62,815 nucleotides of DNA from Clostridium sp. Lineage in GTDB: Bacteria > Bacillota > Clostridia > Clostridiales > Clostridiaceae. The position numbers and the translations under genes were made by a program. The notes under the pieces were generated by a model. The model worked only from the letters and a program-made list of their open reading frames with translations, searched no databases and was not told the origin of the DNA. Positions 25,980-34,121 of the stretch are shown in pieces (position 1 is the stretch's first letter; every line of letters begins with the position of its first letter). The DNA is taken from NCBI RefSeq assembly GCF_021372645.1, contig NZ_JAJFUC010000057.1:1-62815 (forward strand). The letters run 5' to 3'.

Positions 25980-26047
25980 GTGCAGAATTAAAGCATGAAA
26001 AATATAAATTACAATTTCTGTGCAGATTTAAAGTATGAAAAGAAATT
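25980..26047 (+). repeat. Two imperfect direct repeats before the CoA-transferase
   Basis: GTGCAGAATTAAAGCATGAA at 25980 recurs as GTGCAGATTTAAAGTATGAA at 26020, a 40-base period. The second copy ends about 25 bases before the start codon. They may be paired regulator sites. Confidence 0.5.
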
Positions 26048-26074
26048 ATTAATTATTTGAGGGAGGGAGAATTG

Positions 26075-27637
26075 TTGAAGAAAGTTAAAATTTTTTCAAG
26101 CGCTGAAGAAGCAGTTCAATTAGTAAAAGATGGAGATACAATAACTACTACTGGATTTGTTCAAAGTAGTTTGCCAGAAGCATTAACTAAAGCAATAGAA
26201 AAAAGGTTTTTAGAAACTGGTGCCCCTAAAAATTTGACCCTATTCTATACATCATCTCAGGGGAATAAACAAGGCAAAGGTGGAGATCATTTTGCCCATG
26301 AAGGAATGATCAAGAGAGTTATAGCTGCTCACTATGCTACTGCTCCAAAACTTGGACAAATGTGTGTTGAAAACAAATGTGAAGGTTACAACTTACCTCA
26401 AGGAGCTCTAGTAAATCTACTTTGTGATATTGCAGCCCGCAGAGTTGGAACAATTACGGAGGTTGGATTACATACCTTTGTAGATCCAAGAAATGGTGGA
26501 GGAAAAATTAACGAGAGAACAACAGAAGATTTAGTAGAACTAATAAAAATAGATGGCAAGGAAAGACTTCTATTTAAAGCATTTCCATTAAATATTGCAT
26601 TTATTAAAGCAACTTATGCAGATGAATATGGAAATATAACTTTTGAAAAAGAAATAACACCTCTTGAAGGAACTTCTACAGCTCAAGCTGTTAAAAATAG
26701 TGGTGGTAAAGTTATTGTTCAGGTTGAAAAGGTTGTAAAAGGTGGAACTTTAGATCCTAAACTAGTAAAAGTGCCTGGTATTTATGTTGATGCTGTTGTG
26801 GTAGCAAATAAAGAAGATCATGAACAAAGTTTAGGACAAGAGTATGAATCAGGAATTTCAGGGGAATCAAGAGCATTTGTTGAGGATGATTCTACACCTA
26901 TGGCATTAAGTGCAAAGAAAATCATTGGTAGAAGAGCAGCTATGGAATTGCAACAAGATTCAGTAGTTAATTTGGGAATTGGAGCACCTGAGTATGTTGC
27001 TCAAGTTGCAAGTGAAGAAGGAATAGCAGATTATATGACACTAACTGTTGAGTCAGGACCAATAGGGGGCATACCTCAAGGTGGAGCTAGATTTGGATCA
27101 AGCTTAAACCCAGATTGTCTTCTTGACCAAAAATATCAGTTTGATTTTTATGACGGTGGTGGTCTTAATTTAGCATATTTAGGACTTGCTCAATGTGGTG
27201 AAGAAGGAAATGTTAATGTTAGTAGATTCGGTACTAAAATCGCAGGTTGTGGTGGATTTATTAGCATAACTCAGAATTCTAAAAAAGTATTTTTCTGCGG
27301 TACCTTTACAGCAGGTGGTTTAAAAACAAAAATTGAAAATGGAAAATTAATTATAGAACAAGAAGGTAGAGAATCTAAATTTATAAAACAAGTTCAACAG
27401 GTTACATTTAATGGTAAATATGCTGTAGAAAAAGGGCAGACTGTTTTATATATAACAGAGAGAGCAGTATTTGAATTAAAAGAAGATGGACTTCATTTAA
27501 TAGAAGTTGCGCCTGGTATTGATATAGAAACACAAATTGTTGGTTTAATGGGATTTGTTCCTAATATGGATAATGTTAAGCCTATGGATTCTAGAATCTT
27601 TAGAGAAGAAAAAATGGGATTAAAAAATGATAAATAA
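26075..27637 (+). CDS. Family I CoA-transferase (propionate CoA-transferase type)
   Basis: The 521-residue protein fuses the alpha and beta domains of family I CoA-transferases. The likely catalytic glutamate is E326 in VESGPIGGIPQGG. Its length is close to the propionate/lactate CoA-transferase Pct of the acrylate pathway. It would activate a carboxylic or 2-hydroxy acid with an acyl-CoA donor for the dehydratase encoded downstream. I infer TTG 26075 as start, because GGGAGGGA lies just upstream. TTG 26057 precedes that site and is unlikely. Known leucine and phenyllactate dehydratase systems use family III transferases instead, so this pairing points to a lactate-like acid, but the substrate is unproven. 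Confidence 0.85.
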   Translation: MKKVKIFSSAEEAVQLVKDGDTITTTGFVQSSLPEALTKAIEKRFLETGAPKNLTLFYTSSQGNKQGKGGDHFAHEGMIKRVIAAHYATAPKLGQMCVENKCEGYNLPQGALVNLLCDIAARRVGTITEVGLHTFVDPRNGGGKINERTTEDLVELIKIDGKERLLFKAFPLNIAFIKATYADEYGNITFEKEITPLEGTSTAQAVKNSGGKVIVQVEKVVKGGTLDPKLVKVPGIYVDAVVVANKEDHEQSLGQEYESGISGESRAFVEDDSTPMALSAKKIIGRRAAMELQQDSVVNLGIGAPEYVAQVASEEGIADYMTLTVESGPIGGIPQGGARFGSSLNPDCLLDQKYQFDFYDGGGLNLAYLGLAQCGEEGNVNVSRFGTKIAGCGGFISITQNSKKVFFCGTFTAGGLKTKIENGKLIIEQEGRESKFIKQVQQVTFNGKYAVEKGQTVLYITERAVFELKEDGLHLIEVAPGIDIETQIVGLMGFVPNMDNVKPMDSRIFREEKMGLKNDK

Positions 27638-27689
27638 TTAATTTTAAATTATTTAAATATATTTGATGAAAATCAGGAGGATGATAAGT

Positions 27690-28106
27690 ATGAAACCTAT
27701 GAGAATGCACCATGTTGGTATTGTAATTCCTACTATGGAAGCAGCAAAAAATTTTTTGGAGACTTTTGAATTGGAAATAGATTACCAAGGATATGTTGAA
27801 GCATATAAAGCAGATTTAATATTCACAAAATACACTGCAAATGAAAGTCCAGTAGAATTAATTATTCCAAGTGAAGGCAGTGTTCTTAAAAACTTCAACA
27901 ATGGAAAAGGCGGTATTGCACACATCGCTTATGAAACTGATGATGTTGAAGCTGTACGTAAAGACTTTGAAAGCAGAGGAATAGAAATGCTTGAAGAAAG
28001 TGCTGTACCAGGAACAAGCGATATTATAGTTAACTTTGTAAGACCAAAATATTCACAAGGGATACTTGTTGAATACGTACAAACAATTGCACCAATTCAA
28101 AGATAG
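27690..28106 (+). CDS. VOC-family protein (methylmalonyl-CoA epimerase-like)
   Basis: This 138-residue glyoxalase-fold protein begins MKPMRMHHVGIVIP and has IAHIAYE near 75 and ILVEYVQ near the C-terminus. These provide the paired histidine and glutamate metal ligands of the family. Methylmalonyl-CoA epimerases and lactoylglutathione lyases are the closest known types. In this operon it might epimerise a 2-hydroxyacyl-CoA so that the R form reaches the dehydratase, which is an inference. The start at 27690 has CAGGAGGA upstream. It lies 52 bases after the CoA-transferase gene. Confidence 0.82.
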   Translation: MKPMRMHHVGIVIPTMEAAKNFLETFELEIDYQGYVEAYKADLIFTKYTANESPVELIIPSEGSVLKNFNNGKGGIAHIAYETDDVEAVRKDFESRGIEMLEESAVPGTSDIIVNFVRPKYSQGILVEYVQTIAPIQR

Positions 28107-28134
28107 ATTTATCTTTAATATACAGAAATTACCT

Positions 28135-28163
28135 TTGAATTAATCTAAACTTTAAGGTATACT
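28135..28163 (+). promoter_or_regulatory. Promoter of the dehydratase genes
   Basis: TTGAAT (28135-28140) and TATACT (28158-28163) are 17 bases apart, giving a transcript about 90 bases ahead of the activator gene. This would allow the dehydratase to be expressed separately from the CoA-transferase. Confidence 0.65.
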
Positions 28164-28256
28164 CTATATTATGAAGTTGTTAAACTCGACTTGTTTGTTA
28201 AATAACAATCAGCGATAAATACAGAAGAAAAATTTATGCAAGAAGGAGGGTATGCC

Positions 28257-29033
28257 ATGTATACAATGGGGATTGACGTTGGTTCTTCATCATCTAAAGT
28301 TGTAATACTTAAAGATGGGAAAGATATAATTGTTGCAGAAGTAGTCCAAATTGGAACAGGTTCTACAGGGCCTAAAAGAGCTTTAGACACTGCACTTTCA
28401 AAGTCAGGACTTACATTAGAAGATATGAATAAAATAGTTGCTACAGGTTATGGAAGATTTGCCATAGAAGAAGCACACAAACAATTTAGTGAAATAAGCT
28501 GTCATGCTAAGGGAATTTTCTTTCTAGTGCCTACAGCAAGAACCATCATTGATATTGGTGGTCAAGATGTTAAGTCAATTAAACTTGACAGCAGAGGCGG
28601 CGTTAAGCAATTTTTCATGAATGATAAATGTGCCGCTGGAACAGGCCGTTTTCTTGATGTAATGTCAAGAGTACTTGAAGTTGAACTTAGTCAAATGGCA
28701 GAATATGATTCTATTGCAACAGAGCCAGCTACTGTTAGTAGTACATGTACAGTTTTTGCGGAATCTGAAGTAATATCTCAACTATCAAAGGGAGTTGCTA
28801 AAGAAAATATCATCGCTGGCGTTCATCAATCAGTAGCAAGTAAAGCTTGCGGGCTTGCCTATAGAGGTGGAGTAGAGGATGACGTTGTTATGTGCGGTGG
28901 TGTTGCTCAAAACGCAGGAGTTGTTAGAGCAATAATGAGAGAACTTAAAAGACCAGTAATAGTGGCACCAAATCCACAAATTACAGGTGCATTAGGTGCA
29001 GCATTATTTGCTTATGAGGAAGCTAATAAATAA
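28257..29033 (+). CDS. (R)-2-hydroxyacyl-CoA dehydratase activator ATPase
   Basis: The 258-residue ASKHA-fold protein is the ATP-dependent electron donor (archerase) of 2-hydroxyacyl-CoA dehydratases (HgdC, FldI, HadI type). As a homodimer it binds one [4Fe-4S] cluster. The ligands C125 (NDKCAAGTGRF) and C164 (SSTCTVFAES) are present with the spacing seen in HgdC. The N-terminal GIDVGSSSSK is the phosphate-binding loop. I start at ATG 28257 with GGAGGG upstream, rather than ATG 28236, which precedes that site. The enzyme should be oxygen-sensitive. The two dehydratase subunit genes follow. Confidence 0.94.
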   Translation: MYTMGIDVGSSSSKVVILKDGKDIIVAEVVQIGTGSTGPKRALDTALSKSGLTLEDMNKIVATGYGRFAIEEAHKQFSEISCHAKGIFFLVPTARTIIDIGGQDVKSIKLDSRGGVKQFFMNDKCAAGTGRFLDVMSRVLEVELSQMAEYDSIATEPATVSSTCTVFAESEVISQLSKGVAKENIIAGVHQSVASKACGLAYRGGVEDDVVMCGGVAQNAGVVRAIMRELKRPVIVAPNPQITGALGAALFAYEEANK

Positions 29034-29090
29034 AAGATAATAAAATTAAAAAGCTAAAAAGCTAATAAATAAAGGAAAGAGGTTTTAATA

Positions 29091-30359
29091 ATGTCTGATA
29101 TAGCAGAAATGAATTCAAAACAATTATTAGGTTACTATCAGGAAAAACTAGATGAAGAAGCAAGACAAGCGAAAAAAGAAGGAAAGCTTGTTTGTTGGTC
29201 AGCATCAGTTGCCCCTCCAGAATTCTGTGTTGCTATGGATATAGCTATGGTATATCCTGAAACACATGCAGCTGGAATAGGTGCAAGAAAAGGTGCAATG
29301 GATATGCTTGAAGTTGCAGATAAAAAAGGTTACTCAATAGACACTTGTTCTTATGCTAGAGTAAATCTTGGATACATGGAACTTTTAAAAGAAAAAGCTT
29401 TAACAGGAGTAACACCTGAAAAACTTAAAAATTCTCCAGCAGCAGATGTACCACTTCCAGACCTTGTAATAACATGTAATAACATTTGTAATACATTATT
29501 AAAATGGTATGAAAACCTTGCAAAAGAATTAAATATTCCTTGTATCGTAATCGACGTACCATTCAACCACACAATGCCAATTCCACAATATGCTAAAGAT
29601 TATATAGCAGGACAATTCAAAGAAGCTATTGCTCAACTTGAAGAAATCTGTGGAAAAAAATTCGACTATGACAAATTCTTAGAAGTACAAGAACAAACTC
29701 AACGTTCTGTTGCTCAATGGAATAGATTAGCTGATATGTTACAATACAAACCATCACCATTAAACGGATTTGATTTATTCAACTTCATGGCTCTTATCGT
29801 TTGTGCTAGAAGTAGAGACTATGCTGAAATCACATTCAAGAAGTTTGCTGATGAACTTGATGAAAACCTTAAGAATGGTGTTTATGCATTCAAAGGAAGT
29901 GAACAAAAACGTGTTACTTGGGAAGGTATAGCTGTATGGCCACACCTTGGTCACACATTCAAAACATTAAAAAATAGTGGGGATATAATGACTGGTTCAG
30001 CATACCCAGGACTTTGGAACTTATCTTATACTCCAGGAGACATGAGCTCAATGGCAGAAGCTTATACTAGAATTTATATAAACACTTGTCTTGATAATAA
30101 AGTTAAAGTGCTTAGCGATATAATAGAAAAAGGAAAATGTGATGGTATCGTTTATCACCAAAACAGAAGCTGTAAGTTAATGAGTTTATTAAACGTAGAA
30201 ACTGCTGAAAGATTACAAGAAATGAATGGATTACCATACGTAAGCTTCGATGGAGATCAAACTGATCCTCGTAATTATGCTCCTGCACAGTATGAAACAC
30301 GCGTACAGGCGTTAGATGAAATGATGAGACAAGGCAAGGAGGATGAATCTAATGAGTAA
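29091..30359 (+). CDS. 2-hydroxyacyl-CoA dehydratase subunit, HgdA/FldB type
   Basis: The 422-residue subunit is the larger half of the heterodimeric, iron-sulfur, oxygen-sensitive dehydratase that removes water from (R)-2-hydroxyacyl-CoA through a ketyl radical. Conserved features include CWSASVAPPEFCVAMDIAM near the N-terminus, CSYARVNLGYMEL, VITCNNICNTLLKWYE and HQNRSCKLMSL, which hold the likely cluster cysteines. It is slightly longer than HadB and close to the LcdA size. It overlaps the next subunit by 8 bases, consistent with coupled translation. Substrate specificity cannot be fixed from sequence. Confidence 0.93.
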   Translation: MSDIAEMNSKQLLGYYQEKLDEEARQAKKEGKLVCWSASVAPPEFCVAMDIAMVYPETHAAGIGARKGAMDMLEVADKKGYSIDTCSYARVNLGYMELLKEKALTGVTPEKLKNSPAADVPLPDLVITCNNICNTLLKWYENLAKELNIPCIVIDVPFNHTMPIPQYAKDYIAGQFKEAIAQLEEICGKKFDYDKFLEVQEQTQRSVAQWNRLADMLQYKPSPLNGFDLFNFMALIVCARSRDYAEITFKKFADELDENLKNGVYAFKGSEQKRVTWEGIAVWPHLGHTFKTLKNSGDIMTGSAYPGLWNLSYTPGDMSSMAEAYTRIYINTCLDNKVKVLSDIIEKGKCDGIVYHQNRSCKLMSLLNVETAERLQEMNGLPYVSFDGDQTDPRNYAPAQYETRVQALDEMMRQGKEDESNE

Positions 30360-31470
30360 AATAGAAAACATTATAAATGAATTATCAGCAATAGCAAGCA
30401 ATCCAAGAAAAGCTATGGAAGACTATAAAGCAGAAACTGGTAAAGGTGCAGTAGGGGTTATGCCTTACTATGCACCAGAAGAAATAATTCATGCAGCAGG
30501 TTTCCTTCCAATGGGGATATGGGGAGGACAAAGAAGTATATCTAAAGCTCGTGCATATTTTCCACCATTTGCTTGTTCAATCATGCAATCAGTTATGGAA
30601 ATGTCACTTGAAGGAATGTATAATGACTTAAAAGCTGTACTTTTCTCAGTACCATGTGATACATTAAAGAACTTTAGCCAAAAGTGGAAAGGAACATCTC
30701 CTGTAATTGTGTTCACTCATCCACAAAACAGAAAGTTAGACTGTTCAAATGCATTCCTTGTTGAAGAGTTTAAACTTATTCGTGAAAAACTTGAAAAAAT
30801 ATTAGAAACAGAAATTTCAGATGAAGCAATAAACAACAGTATCAAAGTATACAACGAAAATCGTAAAGTTATGCGTGAATTCTCTGATCTTGTTGCTGAG
30901 TATCCACAAGTTATTGATCCAACAAAACGTCATGCTGTAATGACATCAAGACATTTTATGGAAAAATCAAAACACACTGCTATGGTAAAAGAATTAATGG
31001 CAGAAATTAAAGCTTTACCTGTTGAACCTTGGACTGGTAAGAAGGTTATATTAACTGGTATTACAGCTGAACCAAATGAATTATTAGAAATCTTTAAAGA
31101 AAATGGACTAGCTGTTGTTGCAGATGACCTTGCACAAGAATCAAGACAATTCAGACTTGATGTACCAGAAGGAACAGATCCATTATTCAGATTAGCTAAA
31201 TGGTGGCAAGATTTTGATGGATGTTCTCTTGCAACAAATCCTAAAAAACCAAGAGGCCAAATGCTTATAGATATGGTTAAGAAATACAAGGCAGATGCAG
31301 TTGTTGTTTGTATGATGAAATTCTGTGATCCAGAAGAATTCGATTATCCAGTCTACAATACAGAATTTGAAGAAGCTGGAATTAAGAGCTTATATATAGA
31401 AATCGACCAAGAAGCAACAGCTTTCGAACAAGTTAAAACAAGAGTACAAAGTTTCAGCGAAATGATGTAA
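30352..31470 (+). CDS. 2-hydroxyacyl-CoA dehydratase subunit, HgdB/FldC type
   Basis: The 372-residue partner subunit has the family signature GVMPYYAPEEIIHAAGFLPM near 34-53. Clusters of cysteines occur in FACSIMQSVMEM, VPCDTLKNFSQ and VVCMMKFCDPEEFD. Start ATG 30352 is chosen, because AAGGAGG lies ten bases upstream. ATG 30343 directly abuts that site. The start overlaps the end of the preceding gene. A strong terminator follows. No electron-transfer flavoprotein or enoyl-CoA reductase is adjacent, so the enoyl-CoA must be reduced by enzymes encoded elsewhere. Confidence 0.93.
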   Translation: MSKIENIINELSAIASNPRKAMEDYKAETGKGAVGVMPYYAPEEIIHAAGFLPMGIWGGQRSISKARAYFPPFACSIMQSVMEMSLEGMYNDLKAVLFSVPCDTLKNFSQKWKGTSPVIVFTHPQNRKLDCSNAFLVEEFKLIREKLEKILETEISDEAINNSIKVYNENRKVMREFSDLVAEYPQVIDPTKRHAVMTSRHFMEKSKHTAMVKELMAEIKALPVEPWTGKKVILTGITAEPNELLEIFKENGLAVVADDLAQESRQFRLDVPEGTDPLFRLAKWWQDFDGCSLATNPKKPRGQMLIDMVKKYKADAVVVCMMKFCDPEEFDYPVYNTEFEEAGIKSLYIEIDQEATAFEQVKTRVQSFSEMM

Positions 31471-31515
31471 TCTCTAGATTATATAGTATCGAAAATATTT
31501 TATTAAAGATAAAAA

Positions 31516-31554
31516 CCCTGTAAGGCTTAGAGCTAAGCCTTACAGGTTTTTTTT
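31516..31554 (+). terminator. Strong terminator after the dehydratase genes
   Basis: A 13-bp stem (31517-31529 with 31534-31546) with a 4-base loop is followed by eight T residues. Confidence 0.92.
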
Positions 31555-31639
31555 GCTCTATTAATACCTATAAAACTACACTAATATAGCACATAAGAGT
31601 TATTTTTTACTAGGTTATCCTAGCTGATTTTAGTGAAAT

Positions 31640-31668
31640 TTGAATTTGTAAGCTATAATTGTTATAAT
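31640..31668 (+). promoter_or_regulatory. Promoter of the HTH-like gene
   Basis: TTGAAT (31640-31645) and TATAAT (31663-31668) are exactly 17 bases apart, about 90 bases before the start codon. Confidence 0.75.
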
Positions 31669-31756
31669 GTATATTACGATTACATAATGAAATCTATATG
31701 AAAAGTAGTTGATTATAGAATAGAATTTGTTTTTTTACAAAAGTTGGAGGTGCTTC

Positions 31757-33262
31757 ATGGAAGATACAAAAAATTACGGTTTTATTTTAAAAAAATTATT
31801 ATGGTTTACGGACACTAAATTTGCGGTGTTATCTAAAGTTGTAGGATATGATATATCTTATATAAGTAAATGGTGCAATAACATTAAAATACCTACTTGT
31901 AAAAACACTGAAATTATTAATGAAAAAGCGTCAATATTTTTTTCAGAGCAAATAGTAAAACGAAATATAGTTACAGAGTTCTATAAATTATATGAAATTC
32001 CAGAGCCTATGGAGTCAGATGATTCAATAATTAAGAATATGCTTAAAAATCATATATATAATTTGTTAGAGAATGCATATAAAAAATCAGAAGCTGATTT
32101 ATGCCAAAAAACTGAAAAAAAACATGATGAAAGTAAGGTTATCTTTGGCAAAAATAAAGTTACTAATTTTATTAGAGAAATTCTTTCTACGACTATTGAG
32201 AATTCAACAACGGACATTGAATTATTATGTACAGTTGATTTTTGCAAGACAACAGCTAATATTAATCTTGATACAATGATGGAATATAAGATTCATGATA
32301 TTAAGGTAACCGCCAAGGTTGGATTTGATATGGATGAATTTGAGACAAATCCCAATTTTTATTTATGGAGAATATATTTCATATTAAATAAAAAGTGGAA
32401 TATGGAATTTGAGTTTTTTCAAAATAAAAAAATGGATAAGCTAAATATAATAGCAATTAGAGATAAATTTGCAATTATTTTATCATTAGATTCTGATGGC
32501 AGTATAGATGTAGCAACGCTTATAACAGATTATGAAACAGTAAACACAATCTATGATAATACTATTGCTAAGTTTAGAAAGGGAGATCTTTTAATCAGGT
32601 GTGTAGAACCTTCACTATTAGAGCAATCTGGATATAGAACGGATTTTTATTCTAATGATGAGTTTAAATTTGTTTCTACTAGAGGGTTTGAATTTTTATT
32701 ATCATCTGATATTACTTCAGATATTATAGAGACAGCTTATGAACAAGGTTATTGTAATGAAAAGGGGCTTTTACTTAGAAAATTACAAATTACATGGGAA
32801 GAAAGATTTGAAAAAAGTAAAATTAATTTTATTATCTTGAAGTCTGCACTTATGAAATATATTGAAGAAGGAGACATATTTTTTACTGATTTTAGGTATA
32901 AGTTGACAATAGAACAAAGAAAAAGTCATGTTCTTAAAATACTAGAATGCATGAAGAAAAACAATAATATTAAAATTACAATTTTAAATGATGAACCACT
33001 TAATTATGATGTGAATTTCTTTAAAATTTCAGTTAATGTAAATAACAAAAAAGTTTTTTTAAAGAAAAATATAGATTGGTCTTCTGATTGTGTACCTTCG
33101 GTTTATACAATAATAAATGAGAATCTTGTTAAACATATCAATGAGTTCCTACTATTTATAAAAGGCAAGGATTTTTGTACAGAATATAATGTTGATGAAT
33201 TAGAACAAATTGTGGAACAATATGGTAATATGTTTTTTAGAATAATGGAAACAAAAAATTAG
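31757..33262 (+). CDS. Unknown protein with an N-terminal helix-turn-helix-like region
   Basis: This 501-residue protein starts at ATG 31757 behind GGAGG. Residues about 15-45 (TKFAVLSKVVGYDISYIS, then KWCNNIKIP) look like an XRE-type helix-turn-helix, so it may bind DNA. The remaining 450 residues do not match a family I know. They lack membrane segments and are rich in aromatic residues and short beta-like stretches, perhaps a sensor domain. It is monocistronic, with its own promoter and the dehydratase terminator upstream. It might regulate the dehydratase operon, but only adjacency supports this. Confidence 0.65.
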   Translation: MEDTKNYGFILKKLLWFTDTKFAVLSKVVGYDISYISKWCNNIKIPTCKNTEIINEKASIFFSEQIVKRNIVTEFYKLYEIPEPMESDDSIIKNMLKNHIYNLLENAYKKSEADLCQKTEKKHDESKVIFGKNKVTNFIREILSTTIENSTTDIELLCTVDFCKTTANINLDTMMEYKIHDIKVTAKVGFDMDEFETNPNFYLWRIYFILNKKWNMEFEFFQNKKMDKLNIIAIRDKFAIILSLDSDGSIDVATLITDYETVNTIYDNTIAKFRKGDLLIRCVEPSLLEQSGYRTDFYSNDEFKFVSTRGFEFLLSSDITSDIIETAYEQGYCNEKGLLLRKLQITWEERFEKSKINFIILKSALMKYIEEGDIFFTDFRYKLTIEQRKSHVLKILECMKKNNNIKITILNDEPLNYDVNFFKISVNVNNKKVFLKKNIDWSSDCVPSVYTIINENLVKHINEFLLFIKGKDFCTEYNVDELEQIVEQYGNMFFRIMETKN

Positions 33263-33778
33263 GTTTATCTTGATATTTTGTAACAGTATTAAAAAATAAA
33301 TTAGAATATTTATAGAATTTTTTAGTGAATAGGCGTGTTAAGTAGGAGTTTATTTTTAAACTTCTATTTTTATGCTTACATATAATATATTGTATTCCAT
33401 ATGTTATACAAGAAGGAATTTTGTATTTTATATAGAATATTGAGTTATACTTATAAAAGAAAAGAACATGCCCATAAGAATATTTACAGGGAATTATAGA
33501 TTAGAGAAAGAAAACAATGAGAATGATTATATGAACTTAAGTATAATATTAGCTTCCAGCGCCTGTATTCAGAGTAGCAGCAGAGATACAGGCAACTAGA
33601 AGAAAGGATATAAGTACTACATAGAAACACGGAAATAGGATAGAGTGATTGATAATGGCATTAAGAGAACAATTAGAGAGCATGACAACAAGTGGATATG
33701 GAATAGTATAAGCTATTCGATTTTGAAAAATTAATCTAGCTCCAAAATTAAATTTTATATAAATAAGGATGAATATTA
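33263..33778. other. 515-bp gap without a supported gene
   Basis: It contains a divergent copy of the dispersed terminator-like repeat (33344-33375) and a small inverted repeat (33561-33568 with 33586-33593). Several short open pieces lie near 33540-33710 and lack ribosome sites, including an 18-codon frame reading MALREQLESMTTSGYGIV near 33657. These look like remnants. A minus-strand frame at 33549-33863 overlaps the MazG start and is not supported. Confidence 0.4.
33344..33376 (+). repeat. Terminator-like dispersed repeat, divergent copy
   Basis: GGAGTTTA and TAAACTTC arms are followed by TATTTTTATG, the tail shared with the copies near 46.9 and 52.3 kb. Confidence 0.45.
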
Positions 33779-34087
33779 ATGAAGACATACGATAAATTAG
33801 TAAGAGATAAAATCCCAGAAATAATAAAAGCAGATGGAAAACAGTGCGATGTAGAAATTGCATCGGCAGAAGAAAAATACATACTTCTAGAGAACAAGCT
33901 AAAAGAAGAAGTTAATGAATTTCTGGAAGATAAAAATTTGGAAGAATTAGCTGATGTTATGGAAGTTTTGTTTGGACTTGCTGATTCTTTAGGATATAGT
34001 GAAGAAGATATTTTGAAGGCTAGAGATAAGAAAAAAGAAGAACGTGGCGGATTTAAAGAAGGAATTGTGCTTAAATCTGTTAAATAA
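33779..34087 (+). CDS. MazG-like nucleotide pyrophosphohydrolase
   Basis: The 102-residue all-alpha protein has the MazG/phosphoribosyl-ATP pyrophosphatase arrangement. The acidic residues E43, E44 and E47 (KEEVNEF) and E55, E56 and D59 (EELAD) bind Mg2+. The N-terminus KLVRDKIPEII is typical of the short stand-alone type. It probably hydrolyses a nucleoside triphosphate to the monophosphate and pyrophosphate. It lies 34 bases upstream of a helicase gene in the same direction, so they are likely cotranscribed. A damaged paralogue lies at 37855. Confidence 0.88.
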   Translation: MKTYDKLVRDKIPEIIKADGKQCDVEIASAEEKYILLENKLKEEVNEFLEDKNLEELADVMEVLFGLADSLGYSEEDILKARDKKKEERGGFKEGIVLKSVK

Positions 34088-34121
34088 GAACAACGGTCTT
34101 TGAGAAAACTAGGGGGATAAT

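Noticed and set aside
25920-26050. Sigma-54 promoter before the CoA-transferase
   Set aside because: No GG-N10-GC core with acceptable flanks was found, and no activator gene is adjacent.
33549-33863. 104-codon minus-strand frame with a hydrophobic end
   Set aside because: It overlaps the start of the MazG gene on the other strand and has no ribosome site. Its protein-like tail may be chance.
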